Below, one piece after another: positions 48,501 through 61,612 of a stretch of 64,000 bases of DNA. This DNA is from Pristionchus mayeri (taxonomy: Eukaryota; Nematoda; Chromadorea; Rhabditida; Neodiplogasteridae), in assembly GCA_036245805.1 (NCBI GenBank), contig BTRK01000002.1, positions 33,586,661-33,650,660 on the forward strand, read 5' to 3'. The translations under genes and the position numbers were made by a program. Numbering within the stretch: position 1 is the first letter of the stretch; every line of letters starts with the position of its first letter. The notes beneath the pieces are model-generated. The model had not been told where the DNA came from, did not search any database, and worked only from the letters and a program-made list of their open reading frames with translations.

Positions 48501-51500
48501 AAGTTAGGGCGACATTTCCCGACAGGTGTTAAATGGTCTGAAAATCAATTTGAAGCTATCCTACACCAATTGGGAAAAGTCGTCCAACTTGTGCACTCAC
48601 CTACAGTAACCCAAAAATTACATCATAATTCATTTTGACCAACTTACGCATCTAGTTGAATCGCGCTGTTCTACGGGAGTAGGTATCGATTCAAGTAGAA
48701 GCTAGATCACGAATAATATTTAGGGGAGTTCTTGAAAAATTTCTGGGGAACTGCTTTCATGTACGAAAGAAAAGTGGAATTATCGATTTCCGGCCTTAGA
48801 TGGAATCTGATCGAAAAACTCTCCGGAGTAAAAAAGTCTTAGAATTTGTCAAGGAATGCAGCGCCCCTACCGCCGCAGTGATTGGAGTCGATATAAAAAT
48901 TTCGAAGCTACCGTAGTTAATTTTTCGATATCCGCGCCCGCGACCGCGCAGATGCGGATCGAAAATCTGGCGATGCTCGTCGATTTCCCTCGTGGAGACC
49001 GACCAATTGGCGACGTCAGTAGGAATTATAATTATCGGCCAGTGCCAAGTCGCTGAAGAAATATGTTGATTCTCTCAGAAAGTTTGTTATATAACTGTAT
49101 CACCTTTTTCTCTGAACCTAGTACTTGAAGCATGTAAGGAGCTACGCCTCCTACTTGTTTTGCTGCCGGAGATTCTGACGAGATCTGCGTCGAATAGAGT
49201 ACGCGAACCCGAGAAATGGAGGCAATTGGAAGCAGAGAATGACGAGGATGAAGATCTTTCTCCTCTTACTCCCTCCATCTGACGCTTTCTAGCCGGTCAG
49301 ACGCAGCGAAAGAGTACGCGATATGGAGAGAATCAGACAATTTCTCTCTCTTTCTCACTGAGCAGAAATCCTTGTGGAGAAGTGCCTTCGTTGTGCTCGT
49401 TGACAATGACTAGCGATAAATCTTTCTCACTACTCATTTTCCCTTTCCGATCGGATCTTCTTCCTTTTCCCGCAGATCACGGGTTTCACCTGGATTCCTG
49501 ATGCATCGCACCTAGATACTCTCAGAAAAGCTTGAGATTAAACCTTATTGATGCTTTGACTCTTCCAATCCTCGTATATATCTCCATCTGTCTCTAGGAT
49601 ACGGATAATATTACACGTTCCTGAACGGTGCTATGTTGTGATCCTTCCGCTCCTCACTTTTTCCCCAGCTGTCACGCGTTCTTTCCCAAACTCTCACACT
49701 CAGGAAGTTTCCAAGTGATGGCTCTTGACGGCTCTCGTCTCACTCTTGTCAGCTAAGAGGTGTTCCTATCTCTGATGTCTCATTGAATCCCCTGTTGGAA
49801 CCTGCCTCATCACGGTCACTTGACGGTGCCTGAATCGGCGTATATTTCATCGGTTCTTGGTATTTCAGACGACGATGGTTCTTGATTTCACAATGACATC
49901 CGATGGAACAGAATGGTCTGCTGACCGCCCTCCTCTGAACCGTCGTTCCCCTCACTTTCGCTGCTGAGTTGATAGCGATAAGAGATGATCACACGGCCTG
50001 CGCTCACTCTTTCGCATTGGCACGTCTTAGTTTCTCCGTTTTTTTCCTCTCTCCAGATATCAAGCTCAGCCAGTGTGGCAATTGTTGGAATGGCTGCACA
50101 CGAACGCCGCCCTCTTCATTATGTTCTCTCCAGCAAGGTATAATTAAGAGTTTCATTCTTGCGAAGCAATTATATTGTGGGTGAAGTCAGGATAAATATG
50201 AGTATCATATGACGTCCACAAGTCACCTCTCCACCTGCTCCTATTAAGAGGCAATTTGTCTGACATCCTATGAATGTGGTGATCTGCTGTTTTTGTCTTC
50301 CCAAGCTGTTCAGTTTCGCCCTCTTGCTCCATCTCCGAATATTCGCTGAATTTTGTAGTGCGTGGGAGTTTTCGTTGGATGTCTGAGCCCTCGCGCGTTT
50401 CTCTGTCATTTGATCTCCAAATTAGCTCAACTTTTCCTCCTCTCAACTCGCTGTACCCTAGCATTAGCACTTACTCTGACGTTTTCTGCCAGAGTCCACA
50501 TTCACGCACCTTTCTTTTCTCTGATGCTCTGGACATTCCAAGTGTGCACTTAAGATCCCGTGAAGCGAATTTATAAATCATGATGTTTCTCGTGGCGAAG
50601 CAGTAATTTCTGCGAAGCATCCCTGTTTATCTGGTCAGATGATTCTGCTAAAAACGGAAATTGCTCCGCTCTCCGGACCATTCCCGTCGCATTTTATGAG
50701 TGGGGGGCCGCTGCAATTCGAGCAACGAGTTCACGATCTCGTCATTCCATACACTATTTCTCAATTGGAAAGAGTATGTGAAATGAAATAAAGTATTCCG
50801 AACACTTTTCCCATTTTCGCTTCCTTGACAGGTGATAGAAGCACGATATGAGCATACCCACGTGCCCATAACCAATCCTACTCTCTGGTTCACTCCCGTC
50901 GATGAGTGGCGCCTCTTGACGCAACTCGCACTAATCCGGCGCCTAAATCTGAGAAATATCCCAGAGATTCTCGAGCTTTCCCCTGCTTTCTGCAGAGAGA
51001 CCCAGCCCCAGAGCCGCACATTCTGAACCGCACGCACTCTTCTGTGTTTTCTCTCTAGTATTTCGTCGCTGCTAGGCGTATTGTTTTTGTTCCTCGTGAG
51101 CAAGTGGTAGAGTCATAGAGAAGTGCAGTGAAAAACGCCAGATTGTTGACTGCATTACGTTTTCCTTGTTGACCTACCAGTCACACCTGTTGACAGGTAC
51201 AAGGGCATTTCCGCTTTTCTCATTTTATACTGAGCCTCAGGGGAATAGGGATCGGGAATCAGTTTTATCTCTGTAAATACTCCTTTTAAGCCGTGAAAAA
51301 TCTATATATTCCTAAGTTTTCCCGGTAGCCATTAGCTGCTGCTTCAGTTGGTTTTTCTCTCGATAGAGGCCAGTGACGTCTTTCGGGTCACCTCTTGCTC
51401 TTTATCAAAGGCAATTTGTCAGGCGGTGAAAGATCGGCCTGATATCCTCCCTCTCTCATCCCTAGCTCTTTGGCTTCTCCGCCGAACGGGATACGATTAC

Positions 51501-54500
51501 ACACCAAATTTCATATCACGTCAGACGCTTCGAGAATAGCGTTTATTGCATGGAAAAGTAGCAAGGCTTCACTGCGGGTGGCGAATTTTTTGGTCTAGCT
51601 CCTTTCAATGCATATTTCGCTGTTTTGGACGCGCCATTTCGCATTTTCTTGAGCTGCGGCCATTTTTCTAGCGCTCGCGGAGAACGATAAAGATCGACGA
51701 AAGGTTCCCGCCACTAGAAGCTCAGCAGAAAATGTCTCTCGAGACAATCCCAGATATCTTGTTAGCGTTTTTGCAATCAAACCATCGCCGTGTAATACAA
51801 TATTTGTTTTCGACATGGGATACAATCCGGCGCGGCTTTTTGTCGCACGGCTAAGTGTTGGTACACAACTTTTTAACTTTTTTAAGATTTCGCGGGAAAC
51901 TACAAATTAGTGGAACCAATTTGGAGTCTCTGCGATGGTCCCCGGTCAAAGAGACACCCCAGGAAGGGACAAGGAAGTGTTCCGGGGTGTTCCGGGACCT
52001 GTTTTTGACTGATTTCCCTGTCTTGACATGCTGCAGAAAGGGCTAAGCCGATAACCACAGGAAGTCACTGCAGTCTGTTCCTTATCTACTTTCCTCCATT
52101 CACGTCCCATCGTCGTTTGGCGACGTGCCTACAATAGAATCGCATTCGGTGCCATTCCCTCTGCCTTGCTCTCCTTCCTGACTCTCCTCATTTTGCACAC
52201 TCTCTCGCAGGTCAGAGAAGGCTAGAGAGTATGCGATTAGGAGAGACTCAGAAGCCGCCATTATCCCCCATCACAATGCCGTGTTTTGACGTGGTGTAGA
52301 GACACGCGGCGACTGACTCGATTGGGGGTGAATTGCATTTCACGATTGGATGCAAATCTAGTGCTTTGATCTAAAAAGAGAGATTCTCGGACTTTCTTAG
52401 AATCGAAGAGACGTAGTCAGCTTTGTTGAGATTCAAAGTGCGGTTCAATGGCCGGTTCCCCGAACGCTAATGACGCCTAAATATTCTAAACATTTCATTG
52501 CGTGTGCGAGCAAGATTTGTGTTGAGGCACGGTGCTATGTCGTCATCAACCTCTCTCTCTGGTTGAACACTCTCCCATGAAGCATAAACTATCGCCTCGC
52601 TTCGTCCTTTCCCACTCTCTGGATCGCGCTGCTCCTTTCTGATGTGCTTTTCCAATCACATAATTTGCTTCCTTGGGCAAATTATCTTTATCCTATACTT
52701 GATGTTCTCTTAGACATATGCATCCCCTTTCCAATTTGCTTTTCTAATCATATATATGTGATCCTTCTTTCCCACACTCTCTTGCTGTTCTTCCAGACAC
52801 TTTATAGCGAAGATTGTGTCATGGCTACGCAATCCCTGCCCTTTTTCTCCTCTCCGCAATTCCAGGCAATTCACAACCACAATCTCGCGTCGTTTTCGTG
52901 CACTTGCTGAGTCGACTACAAATCTTGTCCGCATCGATTACGTTTTCCGCCCATTCGCAGTGGTCTTATCGTTGCTAACCGCAGGAAGTCGCTCAACCCT
53001 GGATTGTCCAGCTACTTGCCGGATGCTGCTGCCGGTCATGTCGCCCTTTCCGAGGTATTCAATTAAATATTTTTTTATGCATTTCTCTTCTTGCCCCCCC
53101 CCCTTTCTAGACTGTTCTCTTATTTTCCCATATGTGATTATATTCATAACATTTCGAAATGGGCTTTATCATAAGCTGTAAGAGCCCTTATCTTCCGCGA
53201 TTATTGAGAAGCTGAGAGAGCCCGGAAACGGCCCGGAAGCACTCTCAATCTCTCTTATCGAGAGCCTCACACGGCGATAAAAAATCGAGCCTTGAGAGTG
53301 TCTGCGAATGATAGGAGGAGGATGGGAGTGCATTCATTGAACTGCTCGTGCGCGAAAAAATCAGCGAGCCATTCATTTATCCTCCTCCTCCTCCGTCTCC
53401 TTCTTGGTCTGACTCTCCTCATTTTGCACACTCTCTCGCAGGTTAGAGAAAGCGAGAGAGCATGCATACTGGAGAGAGTCAGACGATGACTTTTCTCCTC
53501 CCTCCCTCCTTCTCCGCTCGCTTACCTCCGTATCTATCCAGTTATCCAGATATTTTATCACGTAGCTTTGTAGATTTGCCTGAATTCACGCGTGTTTTGA
53601 CGCACGTTTTCATAATTTGGTTGCCAGGTCCTCGCCCATCTCGATCGCGCGCTCGATCTCGGACATGGGCGGAGCCGCGTCATCCTCTTCATCGTCCGCG
53701 CCGTCCGCTTCCGGCGCGGACTCGATGATGGGCGCGTCCGCGTTGGGCGCGGGCGCGCGCCTGAGCGTCGCCTCCTCGTCGTTGGCGTCGTCGGCGACCT
53801 TCGACACGCTGAGAGACGCCGGATGCCGGACGCCGCACGGCCATCGATGCAGATGCACTGGAAGCTGCACGGAGGAGTGCATCGCGAAGATCAGGAAGAT
53901 GATGGAGGTGAGGATTCGGCACTTATAGCAGAACTTTGTTATATATTTTACTCTGATATTAGCATTCTGGAAGATGATGGAGGTGAGCTTTCTGATGAAG
54001 TTGGTGCATTATAGAACTCGAAAAGTTTTTGGACTACACTCTAGTAGAGTTTGGAGTGGATTTTTACTACGAAATTAGCATTCTGCACTCGATTACTGCT
54101 AAATTGATGCATCAAGCGCCGCAAAATGCCCTTTGCTGACTTCAAACCCTTCATTTTGGACTTGTTTATGGCTGAAATTACTGCATATTTGGATGATGCG
54201 AAGCACTTTCTGGCTTGAAATCAAATGAGATCTTTGGACTGATGAGTTGAAGAAATTATTTTTGGGATGCGAAATTCACTTCCAGACTTCAAATTCTCGA
54301 TTTCTGACTCGTCGAATGCAGAATTTGCCGCATCATTGGAGTCTAACATGCACTAGCAATCTTACGAATCACATGAGATATCAGAAGTGCAGTCGTACAG
54401 AAATTCGTGTATAATCGAACTCTAGATGTAGTTCTCTACTTGAAAAATCATGTGAAGAGTAGAGACTGAGCGAGCTACTGAACTTGCACAGTTGGTATAT

Positions 54501-57500
54501 TATAGAACTCTAAATGGTCTTCCAGGCTTAAAATACACGAGAATGAAGTAAAAAATCTGTGAACTAGTCAATGCGTCGACATTGAATACCATACAATCAA
54601 CTTCCTTGTTGCAATCCAACGCTTGCCCTGTAAACATTCTTCCGAGGCCGCAGCTCTGTTATTGGATTTGGAAGTCTAGACGCATTGGACTCCGCCGATA
54701 CAACTAACTTCCAAGATCGGCTTACGAGAACAGAAAATATTTTCAAAGAATCTGGCGCGTTCAGCCCTACTTTATAGGCCCATTTCGGTGAAACGGATGT
54801 ATTCCCTCGTCCCTAACTTATTCCCTAGTGAAACCACTCATCCCCCAGTGCTAGGAAATGATGTTAGCCGTTGGAAGTGAGAACATCACGAGATTGTGCT
54901 GCAACTCTTATGCTGCCAACGCACAAACTAGGCGAACAATCCGGGCATAACGAAGGAGGCACATGGGGAGTGGAAGTGGAGGAAGAGAGGGGATGTTGCG
55001 AGGGAGAGGGGAGGGGGGGGGGAGGTTGGATTCCCCTGCAATTGACTCTTCCGACGCCTCCCTTCCTTGCCCAAATTACACACTCGCTCACGTACGTACT
55101 CTGCGATTCTGTGACCATTCTGAGTTCACATCGCGAATGTAGTCATATTTTCCTGCGTTAAATGAAAGTTGTCTTACGATTCGTCGAGACGTCATTCTGT
55201 CTTTGCTAGTAAGCCATGTGTGGGGGAAGCAGTATTGTTTTCACTGCGCAGTCGTGGATACAAGTTGTATAATGCATGGAATTCGATTCGAGATAACAGC
55301 AGGGAGAAGGAGAGGGAGAGAGAGGTAATTTACACGAGGAGAGCCGTTGAGACGAATCTCCATTATGCGAGGGCTCGATTTCCTTCGCGCGAGCGCGCGT
55401 GATTCCCACGTTAGTCGACTTTTTGCGGCCCCAAACGTAAAACGCGCCTGATTTCAACCGAATCCCGCACTTTTTTCTGTGTCTAGCGCGTGAGATACGG
55501 CTTTGCGTTCCAAAAAAACAAGACAGTCGTCCAACTTCCAGCCACACTTCTCGCTTACGTTTTCGCGCCACAAATTTTCCTTTTGTTTTCTATCTGCGAA
55601 TTGTCCTTCGATCTTTGAGATCACAGGGCGCAACTCTGCGCAATCGGAGCAGAAACTTAAGGCAACACACAGGAAATGGTTTTGCTCGTTGTTGTCCGGG
55701 CGAAGCAAGAGTGCTCCTAGCTCGTGACCAGGCATCACTGAAGCAAGGGCGAGGAAGCGAAATGTTTATTCATTTCATTTCCTCTCGATTCCTCTCGATT
55801 CCTCTCGATTCCTCTCCTAACTTCTCTCGTTCGTCACTAGGGGCAAGCCCCACTTTACGAATGATGATGCGAGAGTTTAGCACATCATTCTCTTGTTTCT
55901 CCCCGCGGTTCCAAGTACTTCCCTGTTTTGTCGCCTAATCAAACCTAATGGGCGCTTGAGAGCCCGCTCTTCAGACTGTAATTAGGCAAGACACTGGTGT
56001 GTTCCGAGAAGTATTGCGTATGGTGAGAGGCGGTGAGAGAAAAGCTCCGAATCTCCTATTTAGGTTAGAGATCGTGAGCATTTGAGAGAGTGTGTTCTTC
56101 AGTCGACCAATTTTCGAGAGAGAGAGAGAGAGAGACGAACTTGTCACTGACGTGTTTCTCGCTGAAAAGGAGACGTCGGCGACGGGAAGACTGATTGTGA
56201 CATGAACCTAACGAGAGCAGAGCCTCGAAACTCTTCCATTCTCGTCTTCCGCACGTCGCCCTCAGTCCATTAGATCGAGATTCGAGGCCAAACGACCTAC
56301 TTGAAATTGCACGTTACATCACATCGAAATCATGCAAAATTGGGTAGTTTAGTCTCCCAGAGTTTCACAAAATGTGTGCACACAGAACCCCTACACACAT
56401 CATAGTAGCCCCTAGTTGTGATTCCCTCTCCTCCTCCGAGGCACCATTCATTAGCGATATTGGCTACGCTGTGTCCATTCATGAGAGGATATTCTCCCCC
56501 GCACACACGGCATATCCCGTCCACCCTCTCACACTGTTTTCCCATTGCCGCTCGGTTTTCTGTTTTTTTTTCCCTTCCCTACGGCTATTTTCGATCACTT
56601 CGTTGACTGCGCTCAGCAGCAATTCTGAAAGCACGCGCTGTAAAATTCGGCCGAATAATGTGCAGAAACCGGGCTGTTTTCGGCGGGCGGAAAAATGAGA
56701 AGACGGCAACAGAACGGCCCATTCAGGCCTCCTTCTCCCCCCTAACAAAAGAACACACCGCCCGCCGGCCTGTGCCTTCATCATGCGACTCTTTGACTGA
56801 CGCGCGCAGCCGTCTCATTCACCGTATTCTATCCGAAAAGTCTCAAAACAGCAGAATACCCCCTCTCCCTGGAAATTTCGAAGATCTGCGTTTTCATCAT
56901 AGGAGGACTTGTTGACTCCCAGCTGTCTTGTTCGCAGAATCTTCCAAAACTGCAAAATGGCCTCGAAACCGCAGGGTAGCCCCCTCTCTCCTTCCTTTCC
57001 CCCGGAAAGTTCATTGATCTTTTAATTTCTTGCGAAACGCCTCTCCCGGCCCTGCCTGTTTTAATTAGGACCCCGCATTTCCTCGCCGAGAGCGAGACGC
57101 CTCCTCCGATTTTGGTCCTCCTCTAAATTTCGAGAATCGCCGTCTCTCACTTTACGTTTCCCGTGATGGTCGTCACAAGATGTTTTCCGGAGAATGAAAT
57201 TGCATTTCTGAAAGCGCTCATAGCTTATCACTCGAAGATGTTGATCGCGAGAGATGAGATGATGAATCCTGTGTCTCTTTCCCCTTCTCCTCCCTCTTAT
57301 CCAGTTCCTGTCTCCTTTCTGTGAATGGCAATGTCCCTGGGCGGCCTGTCAGCCTCAAAGAGGCGACATCTAGGAAGGAAGAGGGACTCGGACGGAAAAC
57401 AGTCCACCCTCGATTGAAGCGCGCGATTCGAGACAATTTCATTGTTTTCGCCTAAAAATCGGCTTTCTTTCGCACTGTTCGTTTTTTTTTTATCTCGAGC

Positions 57501-60500
57501 ATTCGTCCGAATCCATCCTATTTGACTACCATCTCGCTTTCTCTGAAACACGAAAGGCAATTGTTCTTTATTTCCGTACTTCTGTAGTCAGAAAGCCCGA
57601 AAAGCATTACGCATTCAGCCATCCCTTGAAAACAACTAAACTTTTTCTGTCCTCGCGCCGTTTTCGCGTTCACTTTGCACGTTTGCCGTGCGATTAAGTC
57701 CGCCGGCCATTGTTCTTTGCGAGTCGCGCCTACTTCAATTTTCGTCTACACGTAAGCAGTCTGACACCTTAGCAGAAGCATGCGGTCCTCAACCACATCG
57801 ACTACGACGTCTTCTGTGCGGTGGGAGCCCCCGACGCCCTCGACGTCATCGGAGGAGGGTGGATCTCACGCGTCAGGCGCGGCTGCTGACGCACCTGACG
57901 CGGCCCTCTTCTCCAGCCTCTTCCGCGGACGCATCTCGACGGGATTCGGGACGCTATTTGAAGCGCCGAAGAAACTGGCGCTGCAGAGGTGGAAGAAGTG
58001 TCCGGAGAGGGGCAAGACAAGGAGCAACAGTGAGGGAGACAGAGAGGAGGGCCTGGGCCACTTGGATGTTTCCGGTCCAAGTTCGGGACCAATGACTGCG
58101 GCGCCGAGGGTGAGTTTCGAAAATGTTATTCGGTTTTTGCTCAGTTATGATCACCCTAGTCATATTGTCTAGGCATATTCTCATTTTGTTCTGGAGATAA
58201 AATCCATGGGAATAATATTACTATACTTGTCGGCGCATACAATATGTATTTTTCCCGTTATTCTGCTGATATCCTTTACCTAACGAATATGGTTAAGAAA
58301 ATGCTTCACGATCAATTGCTTTTTCGAAGATGTTGTCGGAAAATCAAGTATAATTATTGCGTGGAAACTGTTGAATTATTGCTAGCGCTTTCACCCCGTT
58401 GCAACTTGCAACAAGCCTGCAACGTCAGTCTAGCGCAATTGCAAATTCCGTGAACTCCCTCTCTCGCCTCGCCTCTCGCAACTCATTATGTTGTCAGTTC
58501 ACCCAGTTAGGCAGGAGGAGGCGGGGGAGGGGGGAGGAGGAGGAGTAGAGGAGCCCCGGAGCATCTCGAGCCCTCCTCGCTCACTCACTGCGTCAAACTT
58601 TGAATGATACCGTAGTTATTTCGAAATGCAAAATCCCTCGGCGAAATTCCCACTGTCCCCAGTAGTATTTCCTGTGATGCAAGTCGATATCTTCGTTATT
58701 TTCCCTACTTGACAGCCACAAATTCGCATTGTTGTGGCGCGGCGAGCATGTGGTTATACAATTTCAGAGACAGATGGAGTGGGCATATTTCCATTTTGTG
58801 GCATAACTCGAACAACTTTTGAAAACAAAAAAAGCCAGTAAATGCAGTGTCAGTCTCGGTGAAAAGCGGTCATTGTGTGTAGACATTTTCAACATTATTG
58901 ATTTTATGAAACTAAATATCAATTTTTGCAGACCAAGAAGGCTGACTACTTCGTGTTCACAACGGTGACGAGCGCCACCGGCCTGCCCGCCTGGGAACCC
59001 GGCCCGAGCAAGGCCCGGTCCAACTCGAGGTACGGTACTCATGGTACACTCTGGGTAAGATGGAGGTGTACTGTAGGCAGCACAGGGTTCTTAAATTGAT
59101 ATGGCACTCGGTAGATGTTATTATGGGTTGCGATTAATGGGGTGCGTTGATAAGTTCGCAAATCATTGACCATAATCTTTCAGAAAAAAATTGTTATTTC
59201 AATACTATTGAGCAATATTCTAGAGTGAATGCGCTTGAAAATATCCCACAGCCGAAGCGAACAATATCAATTTGAGCCCAGGACTCCGAGAAAAATCCCA
59301 GCTTCAGGCAGGGGGAAAGTCTCTTGTTTTCGGCGGGTTATGACCTAGAGTGAGCTCTCCCTCATTCCAATCAGGGACGAGCCAATCCGCTTACGCTGGC
59401 CGGTGTTCTTTTCGAGTTTTGAACGCTTCTCTGAACTTTGGCAGATACCGATAACAACTGGCTAACCAGTGGTACAATCTTTTGAGCTGTTTTTTTTACT
59501 TGTTTACACATAACATACGATTTGTGGTAGAACTTGAGAGAATGAACGCGTCTAGTCCTTTTTATCGGCATTTTTGTATTGTTTTGATATAAAATATGTT
59601 ATTCGGGCTAGAAAATGATGGAATACGAACGCCTTTAGTTCTAATCGCATTGATAACAGCGCGTGAGAAATCAAAGATAGGAGTGCTGATACTGTGATGT
59701 TTTACGATTGGGTGCAAAGATGCATGAAACACAAATGTCGTCAGATGCGATTCTCTCTTGCAAGCTCATTTGATTTCCGACTTCTTTTGTGCAGTAGTAA
59801 AAACGATTATCTTCAAATGTCGACGCTTCAATAACTGAATCCTCTACGTAACACCTGCCGTGCCAGATGCGCGCTTCTGCCAAATCTCAACCTGTCATCC
59901 TTGTCCGAACCTCTCACACTCGTTTTTTTTTGCTGATGCCCTTAACAATACCGTACTTGGCACTAGAAAAACTAGAAAAAACAAATACAATCGGTCTTCT
60001 AGTACCAATCAAGCGGCTAGCTCCACGTTCCAGCGATTCCTTTCGGTCCCCAACCCTCACTATCTGTTCTCTGAAAACAACGAGAGAAGCGACCTGTCGC
60101 TCTCCCTTCTTTCGAAATTTCCCAAGCGCCGCTAATGCATGACGCAAACACACTGTAGAAAAGCAGGGAGGCGAACAATATTTTCGTGCCCTTTTCAACT
60201 GTCTTATGTGACTGCTCTTGGAGAAAGGCTTGAAGCGACGTCGTCTCACTTCCACGTCAATAGTTCAGTGCAAACGCGCAGGAATTACAAATAGTGATGG
60301 CGCAAAGCGAAATTTCTCTATAGCATAAACAATATCTTGTGATCCTCATTTCCTTTCGGCTACAACTGCACTCGGGCCAAAGTTGATCAGCAACAGCAAA
60401 CAAGCTGATCATTCGCTACAATGGCCACCCCCACTCAGTCATTAGTTCGACTCCCTTCCCCCCGATTCAGAATTCCGTTCACTCAGACCCATATAATATT

Positions 60501-61532
60501 TCCCCTCTCAATATCTCGAAAATATGGTCAGCTCCCCATACAAAAGTGCTCGGCCCCCATGATCCATTCTGTCAATGTTAGTATTCTTTGCTTCGAAGTC
60601 TGTATTTCTTTAGTTTTTTGTGTCCCAAGTGTTCCTTTTTTCCTCGTCCCTCCTCATTTCTGATCGGCCCGCACTCAATTTCGCGTTCCGTTTCTTCTCC
60701 CGTCTCTTCTCCTCCTCCATTTCGATCGCGGTGGTGTAACAATAGACGGAAGCTACACGCGCACAATACCCTATGCGGAAAATTCGATTCGCTATGCGCC
60801 GACTCCAAGAAATTACAGTTTTGAACAGCGCACAGCGGCAGCTTTCCACCACTTATTCAAGGCGCATAATTATGCGCTACTCCTTCTTTCCTCTCTTTCT
60901 CCGCCAGCCTAGCACAGTCTCTGGCATTTCTTCCCTCGTCTCTCCAATGGGGGAACGCGCATAATTAGAACCCTCACTCCACTATTCATTGGCGCTCCGT
61001 GAATTGTGTGCTGTGCCTCCGACAATTCAGCAGCGGCATTATTGCAAATAGTCGAAATAAGTATTATCTCTCCCCGCATCGCTTTTGGCTTTTGCCTAAT
61101 CGCACGTAGCTTGCTCGAGTGAGATCTACAATATATCGGCTCCGTCACTAGAATTATGACTGAATGTCTCTTGCCGCCTTGAAATTGAAAAATCGGAAGC
61201 AGAATTATTGCAATCGTCGAAAACCCGGAAATATTCCGCACCGATTCTAGATTTCGATATAGGTGCGCACCCAGAGAGCGCTAGTTCTGAAATATAGTAT
61301 ATGAAATATATAGCGCCTTCGTCACGCGAATTTCGCACGATTGTATCTGGCCACCAACGAAATTGATTTGAGCCGTGCCTATTCTCCATTCTACAATATC
61401 GCCCTGACGCAATATTATACTGTTCGGCAACGGCCGAATTAGGTAGACCCCTCTCTGCCTCTCTCTAGATATCTCCTCGTTTCTTGAAGCGATGAATATT
61501 TCATCTGAGGGGCATAGAGAAAGAAACATTCG

Positions 61533-61612
<80 letters not shown>

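Larger units (their letters stand above)
45101..52984. other. pde-3 intron(s), 7.9 kb
   Basis: Contains a 1.1-kb palindrome (47997-49094), hairpin copies at 46949, 47268, 49275 and 52178, and many CT-rich tracts. At least one exon converting phase 0 to 2 should be here. A 64-codon open stretch at 50832-51026 follows a good acceptor but has no donor and no known domain. Confidence 0.5.

Noticed and set aside
50648..51103. 151-codon minus-strand ORF overlapping a 64-codon plus ORF after a good acceptor
   Set aside because: Neither has a matching donor or a known domain; both probably chance.
53610..53882. Minus-strand acidic ORF over the serine-rich pde-3 exon
   Set aside because: Low-complexity mirror of a GC-rich exon; plus-strand splice sites and serine-rich content fit better.
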